DNA of 64,000 nt. Origin: Armillaria gallica (lineage: Eukaryota > Basidiomycota > Agaricomycetes > Agaricales > Physalacriaceae). The notes below the pieces were generated by a model that was not told the DNA's origin, made no database searches, and worked only from the letters and a program-made list of their open reading frames with translations. The stretch is from positions 155,001 through 219,000 of the forward strand of contig JBANDB010000007.1 in NCBI GenBank assembly GCA_037576215.1, given 5' to 3'. Below, one piece after another: positions 11,389 to 22,775 of this stretch (the first letter of the stretch is position 1; every line of letters starts with the position of its first letter). The translations under genes were made by a program, and so were the position numbers.

Positions 11389-14300
11389 GTCTCCATCTAC
11401 TCCTACCAGAGAGAATGATCATTTCAATTTTCCAGCTCCGGTTACACCAGAGCAGAATCGTCATGCAGAATGGGAGCAGGATCGACTTCAGCGTCTTCAG
11501 ATGACCTCCCCCTCTATTCGTCGTGATCGGTCACCACATCCAGGTCCTGATCCTAATATTGAACTTCCACATTTTAATATACCACCTGAGACCCATATTT
11601 CATCTCAGTTAGATCGTCCACGTGAACATCCCATGCCTGTAGTACCAACTCTTCCTGTTTTTCCTGCCAGAGGTAGATGTCGTAGACAATTATGTGGTGG
11701 TGCTCCTGGAGGACAGTCATCTGTGTTTGATAGTACTTCTGTTCCACAGCTTCCTGTAGGTCCACAGGGCCAAGGACGTGGTGGTGGTCGAGGACATGGG
11801 TGAGGGAGAGCTATTGAAATCCATTCTGCATACACTGAGCCATCACAAAATATTGACCGAATAGCTCCTACTGAGCATCACCGGCAATCACCATCACCTA
11901 CAAGAGAGTCACCACCTCTACAGCCACCTTTACCTCTACCACATCAGCATCAACCACCACATGCTATTCCTGTACAACTTCCTCTAGCAAGACATCCATA
12001 TGCTGAGGTGTACTCTCAGAATAATATTGGGAGTAGAAAATGGATGTGTGAATGTTGTGGGGCATTACATTGGCATGATGAGCAGATTAAAAATAAGTCA
12101 AAATCTACACCACATTTTGGGATGTGCTGTCTACAAGGGCAGGTTAAATTACCTCCTCTTCTTCCTGCTCCTGCCATTCTTCAAAATCTTCTTTGTGGCA
12201 ACAATCCATTTTCAAAAGCCTTCTTACAAGATATCAGACAGTATAATGCAGCATTGGCATTTACATCCATGGCTGTAAAAGTTGATGAGACAATTACCAA
12301 TTCTTCAGGACCATACTACTTTCGTGTATCTGGCGAGCTTCATCACCTGATGGGATCTCTGCTGCCTGAGGAAGGAGAGAAATTGTCTTATGCACAGCTG
12401 TACATACATGATCCAGTGGAGGCATTGCATATGCATAATCGGCACAATCCTAATTTAAATCCTGAAATTATGTCTCAATTACAGGATTTAATGCAGGATG
12501 TGAATCCATATGTTGATTTATATCGTCATGCATATCTCATTATGAAAGAAAAGCCCCATGAAGAGTATCCAAATATTGAAGTACGATTGCATGTGGGGGA
12601 TGGTACTGATGGGCGACGATATAATCTTCCAACAGTAGATGAGTTGGCTGCTATTATTCCTGGAGATGGATCTGAGCCTGTTAAGAATGATCGAGATATT
12701 GTTTTACGTATGCATGATGATTCTCTCAAATGCATTAGCCAACTTCATCCGAGTTATCAACCTCTTCATTATGTTCTCCTTTTTCCACATGGAGAATTGG
12801 GTTGGAATATACATATGTTCCTGGAAGAGACTGAAACAAGTGAACGTAGAGAACAGAAAAAGATTACTCAGCATATGTATTATGCTTATCACCTACAGGA
12901 TCGTCCAATATTTGAACCAAATGCACCATTGTATAGAGGAGGACGGCTGTACCAACAATATATTGTGGATGCATGGGCCTCAATTGAACAAAGTAATCTC
13001 AACTGGGTTCAACTCAATCAGAAAACTATCCATGCAGATCTGTATAAGGGAGTGGTGGATGCAGCTACTAATGCTGATGGATTGCAAGACTCTGGCCAGC
13101 ATATTGTCCTACCTTCATCACATACTGGCAGTCCCCGTGCAATGTATCAGCTGTATCAGGACTCTATAGCAATTTGTAGAGCTTTGCAGAAACCGGATAT
13201 CTTTCTTACAATGACAGCAAACCCACAGTGGCCAGAAATTGTTGAGGCTCTAAAGCGTACAGATGGACCAGATCAGAAAGTGGAGGATCGACCAGATATT
13301 GTGGCCAGAGTCTTCCAGTTGAAGAAGGAGGCCTTACTGGAAGAAATCAAGAAGGGTGGAATATTTGGAAAAGTCAGGGCTATAGTGCATACTATTGAAT
13401 TTCAGAAGCGTGGACTCCCTCATATGCATCTTTTGATTTTTCTGGATCCTGAAGACAAGATTCGCACACCTGCTGATGCTGATTCAGTCTCATGTGCTCA
13501 GATTCCTGATCCTGTTACCCAACCAATTCTTTATGAGATTGTCACCAGATGCATGGTCCATGGTCCATGTGATCATCGCTGCAAGAAGGCTGATGGTCGC
13601 TGTTCAAAGAACTTTCCAAAAGACTTCAATGAGCATACTGAATTCACCACTGATGGATATCCTAATTTGGCACATCCTAACAATGGTCGTGAGTATGTTA
13701 AAATACGTGGTGAAACCCGTACTGTCTATACCAACCGTGATATTGTCCCATACAATCCTTATCTCAGTGCAAAATATAACTGTCACATCAATGTGGAGGT
13801 TTGTGTTTCTGTCAAGGCCATCAAATATATCCATAAATACATCTACAAGGGCCATGACAGGACTACATTAGAGGTTCAGGATCATGATGAGATTAAGGAG
13901 TTTCTGGATGCATGCTACATCTCTGCTATTGAATCATGCTGGAGAATCTTTTCATTTCGGCTACATCAGGAGGAGCCAAATGTTGTCCGTCTTCAGGTCC
14001 ATCTCCCTGATGAACAGCTTATTACATATGATGAGAATGACAGTTCAGAAGAGGTGTTAGCAGCTGCAGAGGCAAAGACAACTACTCTGTTACAATGGTT
14101 TGATCTCAACAAAAGAGATCCCAGTGCACATCAGTATCTGTATCAAGACATTCCTGCCCACTATACCTGGAACAGCAGCAAGAAACACTGGAATCCATGC
14201 CAAAGATACACAACTATTGGTGTTACCATTGGCCGAATGTATCAAGCTGCCCCCTCATCTGGCGAGTGGTTCTATCTGCAGCTTCTTTTGACTGCTGTTA

Positions 14301-14638
14301 CCGGTGCTCAATCCTTCCAACACTTACGCACTGTCAACAATGTGGAGTGTGCTACTTTTAAAGAAGCATGCATTGCTATGGGATTGCTGGAAAATGATAA
14401 TGAATGGAGACAATGCTTACAGGAGGCAGCTATTATGCAGTCAGGAGCACAGTTACGATCACTATTTGTGACCCTTCTTCTCTTCTGCCAGCTAGCAAAG
14501 CCAGATGAGCTGTGGGAGGAGTTCAAGGAGAATATTTGTGATGATTTGGCACATAAGCTCCGCCAATGTGATGTTCCAAATCCAACAGATGCTCAGCTCT
14601 ATGATTTTGGTCTCCATCTTATCAATAAGCTTCTTTAA
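11389..14638 (+). pseudogene. Helitron Rep (HUH) N-terminal portion
   Basis: The frame opens at an AG acceptor (11,387-11,388), runs through a Pro-rich and Gly/Arg-rich leader, is stopped by TGA at 11,801 (probably from CGA), and continues in the same frame from 12,008 for 876 codons. A CECC zinc-type motif is near 12,050. The Helitron helicase-like N domain follows, with the HUH motif PHMHLL near 13,415 and the paired tyrosines in KYIHKYIYKG near 13,820. The enzyme would nick and join single-stranded transposon ends. A TAA at 14,636 (CAA to TAA likely) separates it from the helicase, again without a frameshift. Confidence 0.85.
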
Positions 14639-16224
14639 TCTCATGGTCGTCATCTCTCTGAGTGGACAGAGATGCCAGCCTCTATCATGGACTGGGCTGC
14701 TTATGAGGATAATCCTCTTCTGGCTGCACAGCTGGCCTATGATATTCCATCTCTGCAGCAATTAGTTGCTAACAATCTTCAAACATTCAATGAAGAGCAA
14801 AAGACTGCTTATAATATTGTGTTTGACTCTGCTATGAATGAACGAGGGAAATTGGTATTTCTGCATAGTGCTGGAGGTGGTGGAAAGACTTTTGTGTGCA
14901 ATACTATTGCTGCTGCTGTTCGTGCTGAAGGAAAGATTGCATTGACCTGTGCCTCCTCCGGTATATCAGCAATTCTCTTAGTTGGAGGGCGTACCAGCCA
15001 CAGCACCTTCAAAATTCCAATTCCCTCACATGATGATACAACATGCAGCATTCGTAGAGGGACTCACTTAGCTGAACTTCTTTGTAGAACCTCTCTCATC
15101 ATTTGGGATGAGGTTCCTATGCAGAACCGACATGATATTGAGACTGTTGATCGTACTCTTCGTGATGTCTGCAATAAGGATGTTCCTTTTGGTGGAAAAA
15201 CTGTACTTTTTGGTGGTATGTGTGTTTATTTTGAGTCACTATAGATTATCATTTCTGATTATTTATTTTAGGAGACTTTCGTCAGACATTGCCAGTTGTT
15301 TCACGAGGATCACGAGAGCAGATTGTTGCAGCTTCATTTCGCTGTTCACCTTTATGGCCTCACATTAAAGTCATTCATTTGAAGAAAAACATGCGCCTGG
15401 ATCAGACTCCTGAAAATGTAGAATTTGCCTGTTGGCTACTTACTGTTGGTGCAGGTGAAGGACTTACTGATGATCGTACTATCACTCTTCCTGCTTCTAT
15501 GCGTCTGGCCAACAATTCACTTTCTGAACTCATTAAATATATCTATCCAAACATTCAAGCTGGCCACTTCCAAGACCGTTTCTTTTTAGAACGAACAATT
15601 CTCTCTGGACGCAATGATGATGTTGATGAAATTAATCAACAGGTTCTGGATATGTTTCCAGGACAAGAGACAGTTTATTGGAGTACAGACAAGACAATAG
15701 AGGAAGAGTTGGATGATGCTGCTACTCTTTATCCAGTGGAGTTTCTTCAAAATTTCAATGCCTCTGGATTGCCACGTGCAAAGCTGGCTCTCAAAGTTGG
15801 ATGTCCTCTTATGCTTCTCCGCAATCTGGATCCAGCAAATGGCCTATGCAATGGAACACGGATGATTCTCACACGTTTCCGTCCACATGTATTAGAATGT
15901 CATCTTCTCAGTGGTAACAATGCAGGCAAGGCTGTTTTCATCCCACGCATTACAATCAATGCAGATACAGCTGAACTTCCTATTGCATTTTCACGTCGCC
16001 AATTTCCAGTCAGGTTGGCTTTTGCAATGACAATCAACAAGTCTCAAGGACAGTCAGTTACTTACATTAGATTAGATTTACATACTCCTGTTTTTTCTCA
16101 TGGACAACTGTATGTAGCACTTAGCCGTTGCACTTCTGGACAACGGATTCGAGTTCTCTTTCCAGATACAGAAAAAGGTACAAATACTTTGAATATTGTA
16201 TACCCTGAGGCTCTATTACATTGA
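14639..16224 (+). pseudogene. Helitron Pif1-like helicase portion, with intron
   Basis: Same frame as the Rep part and one protein with it but for the stop at 14,636. Helicase motifs are GGGGKT (Walker A, about 14,875), IWDEVP (about 15,103), GGDFRQTLP across the splice, INKSQGQS (about 16,035) and VALSRC (about 16,117). An intron at 15,216-15,271 (56 bases, GTATGT...TTTTAG) is certain because its removal restores the GGDFRQ motif. The domain unwinds DNA during rolling-circle transposition. It ends at TGA 16,222-16,224. Confidence 0.88.
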
Positions 16225-16384
16225 TAATAGATATTTGTTTCTGAACTAATAACTGACACTCCCAAGTAATAAGCCGGGTTTGGGGTGGGCCCCAACAAGC
16301 TGAAGTCCCATGTCATAGTCAGGTTGCCAGGACCCGAGGTATGAGGGTCCAGCAATCGTGACGAAGACATGGGGCATAGGCTTG

Positions 16385-16994
16385 TGAGAGACTTAGTAAG
16401 GCTGTAAGACCTTAGCTTAGTAAAATTGTTGTGTACTTATGGTCTTTTGCCTTTGAAAGTAACAGCAACTCTTTAATATTGCCATGTATGGATGAACACT
16501 GTATGGTTTTATTGAGCAACAAACAGATCATTAGGTGCTGTTTAGCTGTGGATTATTGAGCTGCAGTCATCATGCTGAAGAGTATATATGGTTTAATGTT
16601 TTCTTGAGAGCTTGGCATTGTAACAGCCTTAGTAAACACAGTCTGTAGTTGCCATGACTGTAATTATCATAGCTGTAAGAGTACTCATGTCAATCATGTT
16701 ATTTTTATTAAGTGATCAAGAAGCATGTCAACTGGTTGCTTCAGAGTGATGTGACAATTCTGTATTAGGATGATTGTTGATTGAAGGTGCCTTGCTGTAA
16801 TAGAATATGGAAATTATGATGTGTAACAAAATGGGATGGATAACAAAGTGTGTGAGTAGTGATTGCCATAGGATGAAAGTGGTATTGCCATGTGTGCAAT
16901 CATTGGTTTATTGAAAGGCTGTTAAAGGAACAATAGTGTTAATTAGCAGGATAAATCTGCAAATTCTGAGCATACAGAGCCTGAAGGCTCATCA
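16385..16994 (-). repeat. TGATGAGCCT family, copy B, right piece
   Basis: Reverse complement of the first part of the family. It ends GAGCCTGAAGGCTCATCA at 16,994, the family's outer terminus. It is continuous with 10,957-10,976 once the Helitron is removed. Confidence 0.8.
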
Positions 16995-18325
16995 CCAGGT
17001 GATGGGTTTTATAGATAATTATTAATACAAAGAGTCTTTATTGTTTGCCTGGTATGTACTGGTGTATGATACAAGCAGATGTAAGCTCATATAGCATAGT
17101 TGGTGAGGTCATGCTTACAGTCTCCATGTTACAATTAATGACTTTGATCATTCTGATCAGAAGTGATTGCACAATCAAGGACAGCTTGAGATAGGCTTTT
17201 ACTTAGTTTGGAGGAGAGAGGCAAAGACCTTAGAAATGAAAAATAACAATTTAATTTCACCCTAATATAGAATAAAAAGCTGAATAAAGTATGCAGGATA
17301 GTAGTAATAATGAACCAAGCACATAGAAAAGAAGTTGCAATCAGGCAACCTGCACCTTCCTGGCAATATGAAACAGCCAATTCTGAGTACCAACAGAAAA
17401 GAAAAAGGAATAAGGCAAACAGAAAGTACGAAGAATATTTGCAAGAACTAGAAAACAAGAAAATCTTGTAAAAAGTTGCTAGGTAGCAGGAATATCCATG
17501 TCTGACCAGGTGTAGACATTAGAAAATAACCATGCAGGCAGATGGATAGGATAAACTCCTACCTGGGACAGCTGAAACAAGGATTTCAAGTCAGCAACAG
17601 GTACCTGGTAGGTGGAAATAAGTTTACAAGTTGAAAGGCATCTACAATCACACCTGGCAGTTTGTCCAGGTCTCTCAGATAACAACTGGTATCAATCTGG
17701 AAGAATGGCAAGTCACTAGTATACAGAGTAGCTCTTGAACTTAGCAAAAAGCTTGAATAAAGCTCCAAGTACTGACTACCTGGAAAATGCAAGTTACTAA
17801 GAAACTGGGACATAAAGTTCTGAAAAAGATTAGAAGTCTCATAAGGAATTTATATGGAAGATTAAACACTTAAAAACTGATAACCAGATGACAATGATCC
17901 TGCACCATCCACAGAGTCCAATCCAGGTCAACAAAGCAGAGTCTCAAGTTATTAGTAACTGCAGTAACCATCATAAGGAATCAGAAGGACAAGGGATAAA
18001 AATCATCCAGAAAATACTCAATATGAGCAAGCTACCTGAAGACTTAATCAGAAAAGGATACTGTATATCAGGAACCCTCACAAGGAAAGGGTGCACATGG
18101 TTAATTAAAGTCACCACTTCTGGCTGACACCAATTAACCAAGATGTTGAAATCAAGTACTTGAGGATACCAAGTACATGCCAAACATAGTAAGAGGTAGT
18201 GATCCACCTATAACAAGGAAGGAAGATCCTTCCAGGCAAAAGGGAGAGGCAAGTCTTCAGGCCAGAATAAGAAAGAGATCATTGTCAGGAGAGAAAGGTA
18301 ACTTGACACTAAATAAATCCTACGT
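16995..18325. other. AT-rich sequence without a recognised gene
   Basis: Only short open frames on both strands; none has recognisable domains, and several are low-complexity Leu/Phe-rich translations of AT-rich DNA. The stretch was continuous with 20,014 onward before copy D inserted, as the ACGT duplication shows. Confidence 0.6.
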
Positions 18326-20013
18326 TGATGAGCCTCCAGGCTCTGTATGCTCAGAATTCGTGGATTTTGCCTGCTAATTAATGCTATTGTCCATTCAACG
18401 GCCTTTCAGCAAACCAATGATTGCACGCACATTGATACCACTTTCATCCTACGGCAACCACTCCTTACGTGCTTTGTTATCCATTCCATCTTGCCACGCA
18501 TCATAATTGCTGTACTTCATCACGGCAAGGCACCTTCGATTGACAATCATCCCAATGCGGAATCGTCGCATCACTCAGAAGCATCTAGTTGACGCGCTCA
18601 TTGATCACTTAATGAAAATGACGTGATTGACGCGAGTACCCTCCCAGCTATGGCAATAGCAGCTACGGCAACTACAGACCGTGTTTACTAAGGCTGTTAC
18701 TTCGCCAAGGCCTCAAGAAAACATTACCCCACGTGTACTCCTCAGCATGACGACTATCGCTCAAGTAATCCACAGCTAAACAGCACCTAACGATCCGTGC
18801 ATCGCTCAATGACCCCATACGGTTCGCATCCATACACAGCAATGTCGATGAGTTGCTGTTACTTTAGAAGACGACATACCATATGTTTCCTCCGATTTTT
18901 ACAAAGCCAAGGCCTTACAGCCTTACTAAGTTTCGCGTATTTATTCTATTTATAAATTTGTACTTGTAGTATAAAAACTAGCTAGAAAACGTAGTTCAAG
19001 GGCAGTTCATCTCCAGTTGACCTCAGACTACGTCAATTATCATCACGCTCTAGTCTATCGCCAGTAAACAATGTTTATTCACCATTCTACGGCAATATAC
19101 CATTTGCACCAGCATATTCTTGATCGCACATCAACTCTTGAGCTCACCAGAGTTATCTCATGGTTTTAACTGTGAAGAGTCCTTCCTTACGTGCTCTTTG
19201 CTCTTAACACTATTGGTGCACACTCATACTGTGCCAATACGTGATCGCCGTGCTATACCTCGCCCCGTTATCTTTTATAGGCCGTCATCGTTTCACTCTC
19301 GCACCATGGGAGTTTTTACAGTTTCACTTTCACCATCATTATCGTCGCCCACTTGGGTAGTCTCAGAGCAGACTTAGGATCAGTTTCAGCCAGTTTTCGT
19401 ATAGTATCAGTCCCCTGAGTGGACTTGAAGGTTAGTTTGACTTAGGATAGGATCGTTTCAGTACCAGACCAGTTTCGACATCGACTCAGCACCATCGCAT
19501 CATATAGGACCAGTATCGCCACCAGTTTTCATAGTTCCACGTTTTCTCTAGCCAGCCCACCCTCAGCACCTCGTTCCACGTTTATTTCGACACTCACAGT
19601 CCCCATGCCATTTTCTCATCACTTTGCTCACCCACAGACTATTGCCGACCATTTAGTCTATTCTCCATCGTTCACCCCGCTCCGATTACCGTTGAGCGAC
19701 GTTTTCTAGTCTCGCAGCACATTTTCTCATATGGATTCGTGGTATTCACATCATACCCGTTTTCGTTCCCTCTCATTTCGAGAGATCCCTACCAGCTTGA
19801 AGCCATAGCATTTAGTACTCGACTACCAAGCAGTACTACTTTGCAGACTTAAAGTCGCAGTGTATTCTTGCATATAGAGGAATTGTTCTACTGCACGGAG
19901 GTGCCCCGAACCACTCGCACACACGATCGCCTTGATTGCCATGCTACTATGTTAATTACCCAATCTCGTTCTGAGTTGGTGTTGCCATTGCCACGGAAGT
20001 CTGAGGCTCATCA
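18326..20013 (+). repeat. TGATGAGCCT family, copy D (complete reference copy)
   Basis: Starts TGATGAGCCTCCAGG and ends GAGGCTCATCA, giving a perfect 10-base terminal inverted repeat. The length is 1,688 bases. ACGT lies immediately before and after (18,322-18,325 and 20,014-20,017), a 4-base target duplication. There is no ORF longer than about 85 codons. TG...CA ends and a 4-base duplication fit an LTR, yet 10 bases of perfect inversion would also fit a non-autonomous DNA transposon. This is the least CpG-depleted copy and so probably the youngest or least modified. Confidence 0.85.
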
Positions 20014-21097
20014 ACGTTAAGACAACCTGCTTAGACAATTATCTGGCTAAGTCAGCTAATAAATGAAACCTCTGGGCATTTAAATTTGAAGGCTGGCCTA
20101 GAATATAGTGACAAAAATATGCATTCAGATACATATCAAGCCATACAGGAGGCAAGTGTAAATTCTAACTAGATGTACTCTAAAAATAGCTGTTGGCTTC
20201 AGAGGGAGCTACAGTGTTAGTAGAGAACAGCTAAGATCAAGAAATAAGCCCACAGATCCAATAGAAAGAAAACTGACACACAAAGTTTGCAAACCAAGCA
20301 TCAGAGGCTGCATCTTGAAAATGTTCCCAACAGAGACCTTGACAAAAGACATGCTCAGGAATAACATGAAAGCAGTTCTGCTTAAACAGAGGATTTGATA
20401 AAACAGGTGCATGGACTTTGCCAAGAAAAGTATCTGAAGGATCAAATCTAGGCTTTGGAAACTACCAGGAAAAATTAAATGCATAGATGCAAGGTAGCAG
20501 AAGAAATTAGCAATGCACCCCAAGTAACTTAAACATCCTAGTGGAATCCTCAATTTTCCAGGCATCCCAGTGAGAGGATTGGAAAGACAGGCTAAGGTTG
20601 TTAGTGTTATGGATATCACCTACCTGCTGACTCGGCCCATGAGTCAACACATGCCTATACTTGGGCTTTTCAGTCTCAAAGGTGACTCGCTCATATCTTC
20701 TCTTACTTTCTCTATTTTTCCTACAGACACCAGAATACAGTAGAACATTGTAGAACAATAATGACTCGAAATCTTTAGTATATAATCACAGTCTGTACTA
20801 TTGTAGACTTTTAATCTAATTTCACTACTCTTCAAACATCCACTTAACTGTGTGATATAAGCATCTTTGATCGGTTATGCCCAGTGCTTGCTAGTCAATT
20901 GCTTCCCAGCTACACCTAGTGCATGTCAGAAACCCTGTCAGTTATGCCTAGTGCTTGCTGATGCCCTGTTAACTATGCCTAGCACTTGTTAGCACCCATA
21001 TTGGATCCCTCTTGGTGGTTGGAACTCAGCTTTAGGACATCCTCACTCACAACTTGGGTTTTACTCGAGTATTCATTACTTCATGTATTACTCTAAC
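20014..21097. other. Unassigned AT-rich sequence with imperfect tandem repeats
   Basis: No gene recognised. At about 20,875-20,995 a 25-45 base unit containing TATGCCTAGTGCTTGCTGATG recurs three to four times with changes (CCAGTGCTTG, CCTAGTGCTTG, CCTAGCACTTG). The stretch ends at the TA that flanks the pogo-like transposon. Confidence 0.55.
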
Positions 21098-21190
21098 TAC
21101 TGTACGATTACAACCGTAGCTTCACAGGGTGTTATGCATTATGCTTTATGGCAGTGGGGCCATAGCTTCGCAGGGTCAGGTTACATGTTA
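21098..21190 (+). repeat. Left TIR and subterminal repeats of the pogo-like element
   Basis: TA plus the 18-base TIR (21,098-21,117), then two subterminal units: AGCTTCACAGGGTGTTATG (21,118 on) and AGCTTCGCAGGGTCAGGTTA (21,164 on). Such units are probable transposase-binding sites. Confidence 0.7.
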
Positions 21191-21339
21191 TGGTTTATGA
21201 ATTTAGCTTCATTTGCAATTCCACCACCTTGGCGAATCTGTATCAGAATTTAGATTAGATTGTAGTCTTGACAATTAGAATCACTTGCAATGAAAAATTC
21301 CTGCTTTCTGAACTTTGATTACACCTCTCTGCACTGAAA

Positions 21340-22584
21340 ATGTCTGCATTCAATGCCTCCAATTGGATCTCATGCGGAAAACATTGGGATTCTGTGCCAC
21401 CTATGGTGCATCGAGCAGCCAAACATGTGTTTACAATCCCAGAGTCCCTGTGTGAGAGGCTCTTCAGACGGCTAAATATTGATCTTCACGGTTTAACCAA
21501 CATCCATATTCCTACCTCATTCCATGAACAAGCTACAACACAATCTCAGGAGGATTTGTTGTCTCGTTACTTCAGTGCAGATCTCCCTAACAAAGAAACA
21601 CCCATGTCATTAACTCAGCTCTCTCGTCTTCCAATGCCAGCCAACAAAACTGTTCATCAGCTAGTCCATTATGCACGACAGGCCTGGCTTGATGGGAAGC
21701 GATCTGTACGCTATGCACACCTTTCTGATGGTGCTACCATGACCCTATTTTCATTTGCGGTTATCAGCGTCTGGGAGGAATATGTCAGGGTGAAAAAGGT
21801 ACACATTCTCTGGGTCCGGAGTAATGTGTGGCTCTCGAAACTCTTGAAGGACCACAAGCATCCTGAGAGACAAGCGCTAGCCCATGAAGCGAACTTCATG
21901 CTACATTCCTTACCATGGGATGCTAGCCAAGATCTCTCCGACAACAAGCCGGTTCATGACCTGTACCGCCTCCTTGGAAATATGTGGTTTGCATCATCCC
22001 AGATCGATACAATGCTTCAGTTCCTTGAAGAAAAGGTACAAGGAGACTGGAACTTACTTGATGCTATTCTTCGGATTGAGAGCGTTGAGTTTTCAAACAT
22101 CCTCCTCCACGAATACCGTGCTTGTAATAAACAGACTTCAATGCATGCTTGGCTGAATTCTGCAAGCAAGGATGTTGCAAGTGGGAAGAGACTGCTTACC
22201 ATTGTGAATCTTGGCCAGGTAAACAATATGCTGCATTGGACAGCCGTTGTCATTGATGGACAGGGAGAAGCTCTGAGGATCCTCTACGGTGATCCATTGG
22301 GTGAGGAGATGCTGAATGAGCTTTTATCTGCATATAGGTGGCTAACTCGGTCGCACAATGTGGCCAAAGATGACTCAGACGTACATGGAGATCCAGACGA
22401 GGTGCTACCCATGGAGAAGTTACCTGTTGGCCATCAAGTTGACAATTTCAACTGCGGTATTTTAGCATTTGATGCCTTGGAACATCATGCCATATCTACA
22501 CCGTTGATTGACGGAACTTGTTGGGAGAGTCTGCTACTCGGCGAGTACGCCATTTTAATCAGTTTGCAAATCGCATCATCTTGA
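21340..22584 (+). CDS. Ulp1 (C48) family SUMO-type cysteine peptidase, transposon-borne
   Basis: The family removes SUMO or related ubiquitin-like tags from proteins. The 414-codon frame starts at ATG 21,340. Catalytic residues are visible in its C-terminal third: His about 299 in LHWTAVVID, Asp about 318 in YGDPLG, Gln about 366 in GHQVDNF and Cys about 372 in FNCGIL, the full H-D-Q-C set. The first 250 residues have no assignable fold. Near 22,545 the better-conserved reading (HFNQFANRII) continues in another frame up to a GT donor after TTGAAG. This suggests a one-base frameshift in the last 15 codons, and that the true exon splices onward to the transposase exons. It lies within the TIRs of the pogo-like element. 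Confidence 0.8.
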   Translation: MSAFNASNWISCGKHWDSVPPMVHRAAKHVFTIPESLCERLFRRLNIDLHGLTNIHIPTSFHEQATTQSQEDLLSRYFSADLPNKETPMSLTQLSRLPMPANKTVHQLVHYARQAWLDGKRSVRYAHLSDGATMTLFSFAVISVWEEYVRVKKVHILWVRSNVWLSKLLKDHKHPERQALAHEANFMLHSLPWDASQDLSDNKPVHDLYRLLGNMWFASSQIDTMLQFLEEKVQGDWNLLDAILRIESVEFSNILLHEYRACNKQTSMHAWLNSASKDVASGKRLLTIVNLGQVNNMLHWTAVVIDGQGEALRILYGDPLGEEMLNELLSAYRWLTRSHNVAKDDSDVHGDPDEVLPMEKLPVGHQVDNFNCGILAFDALEHHAISTPLIDGTCWESLLLGEYAILISLQIASS

Positions 22585-22775
22585 AGGTACACACATGTAA
22601 GTGAGATAGACATAGATGCTGATCCTTCATGTAGTGCACACTTGATGAGGTAGAGGGTGACTACGAGAACGATTCAACATGCGTAGGAATTCCAGAGATG
22701 GAAAACACTAAATTCACCTTCAGTATGCCTTTAGCGACAGCAGGCGACATACATATGGAGTTGAAGCGCTCCTGA

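Larger units (their letters stand above)
10977..16384 (+). mobile_element. Helitron, nearly complete autonomous copy
   Basis: The element encodes a Rep/helicase protein and sits inside copy B. The left flank ends ...GTAAATA and the element starts TCTATATATTAAG, matching the 5'-TC Helitron rule with insertion between A and T. The right flank resumes the interrupted repeat at T (16,385). The last four bases are CTTG where CTRR is usual. A GGACCC/GGGTCC hairpin lies at about 16,332-16,350, further from the end than usual. Length is 5.4 kb. Helitrons move by rolling-circle replication and make no target duplication, as seen here. Confidence 0.85.

Noticed and set aside
14492..14761. Frames on both strands across the stop between Helitron Rep and helicase
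   Set aside because: The Rep and helicase parts are in one common frame; these are shadows.
17135..17813. Minus-strand Leu/Phe/Ser-rich open frames
   Set aside because: They look like membrane proteins only because AT-rich DNA translates that way; no start context, splice pattern or family.
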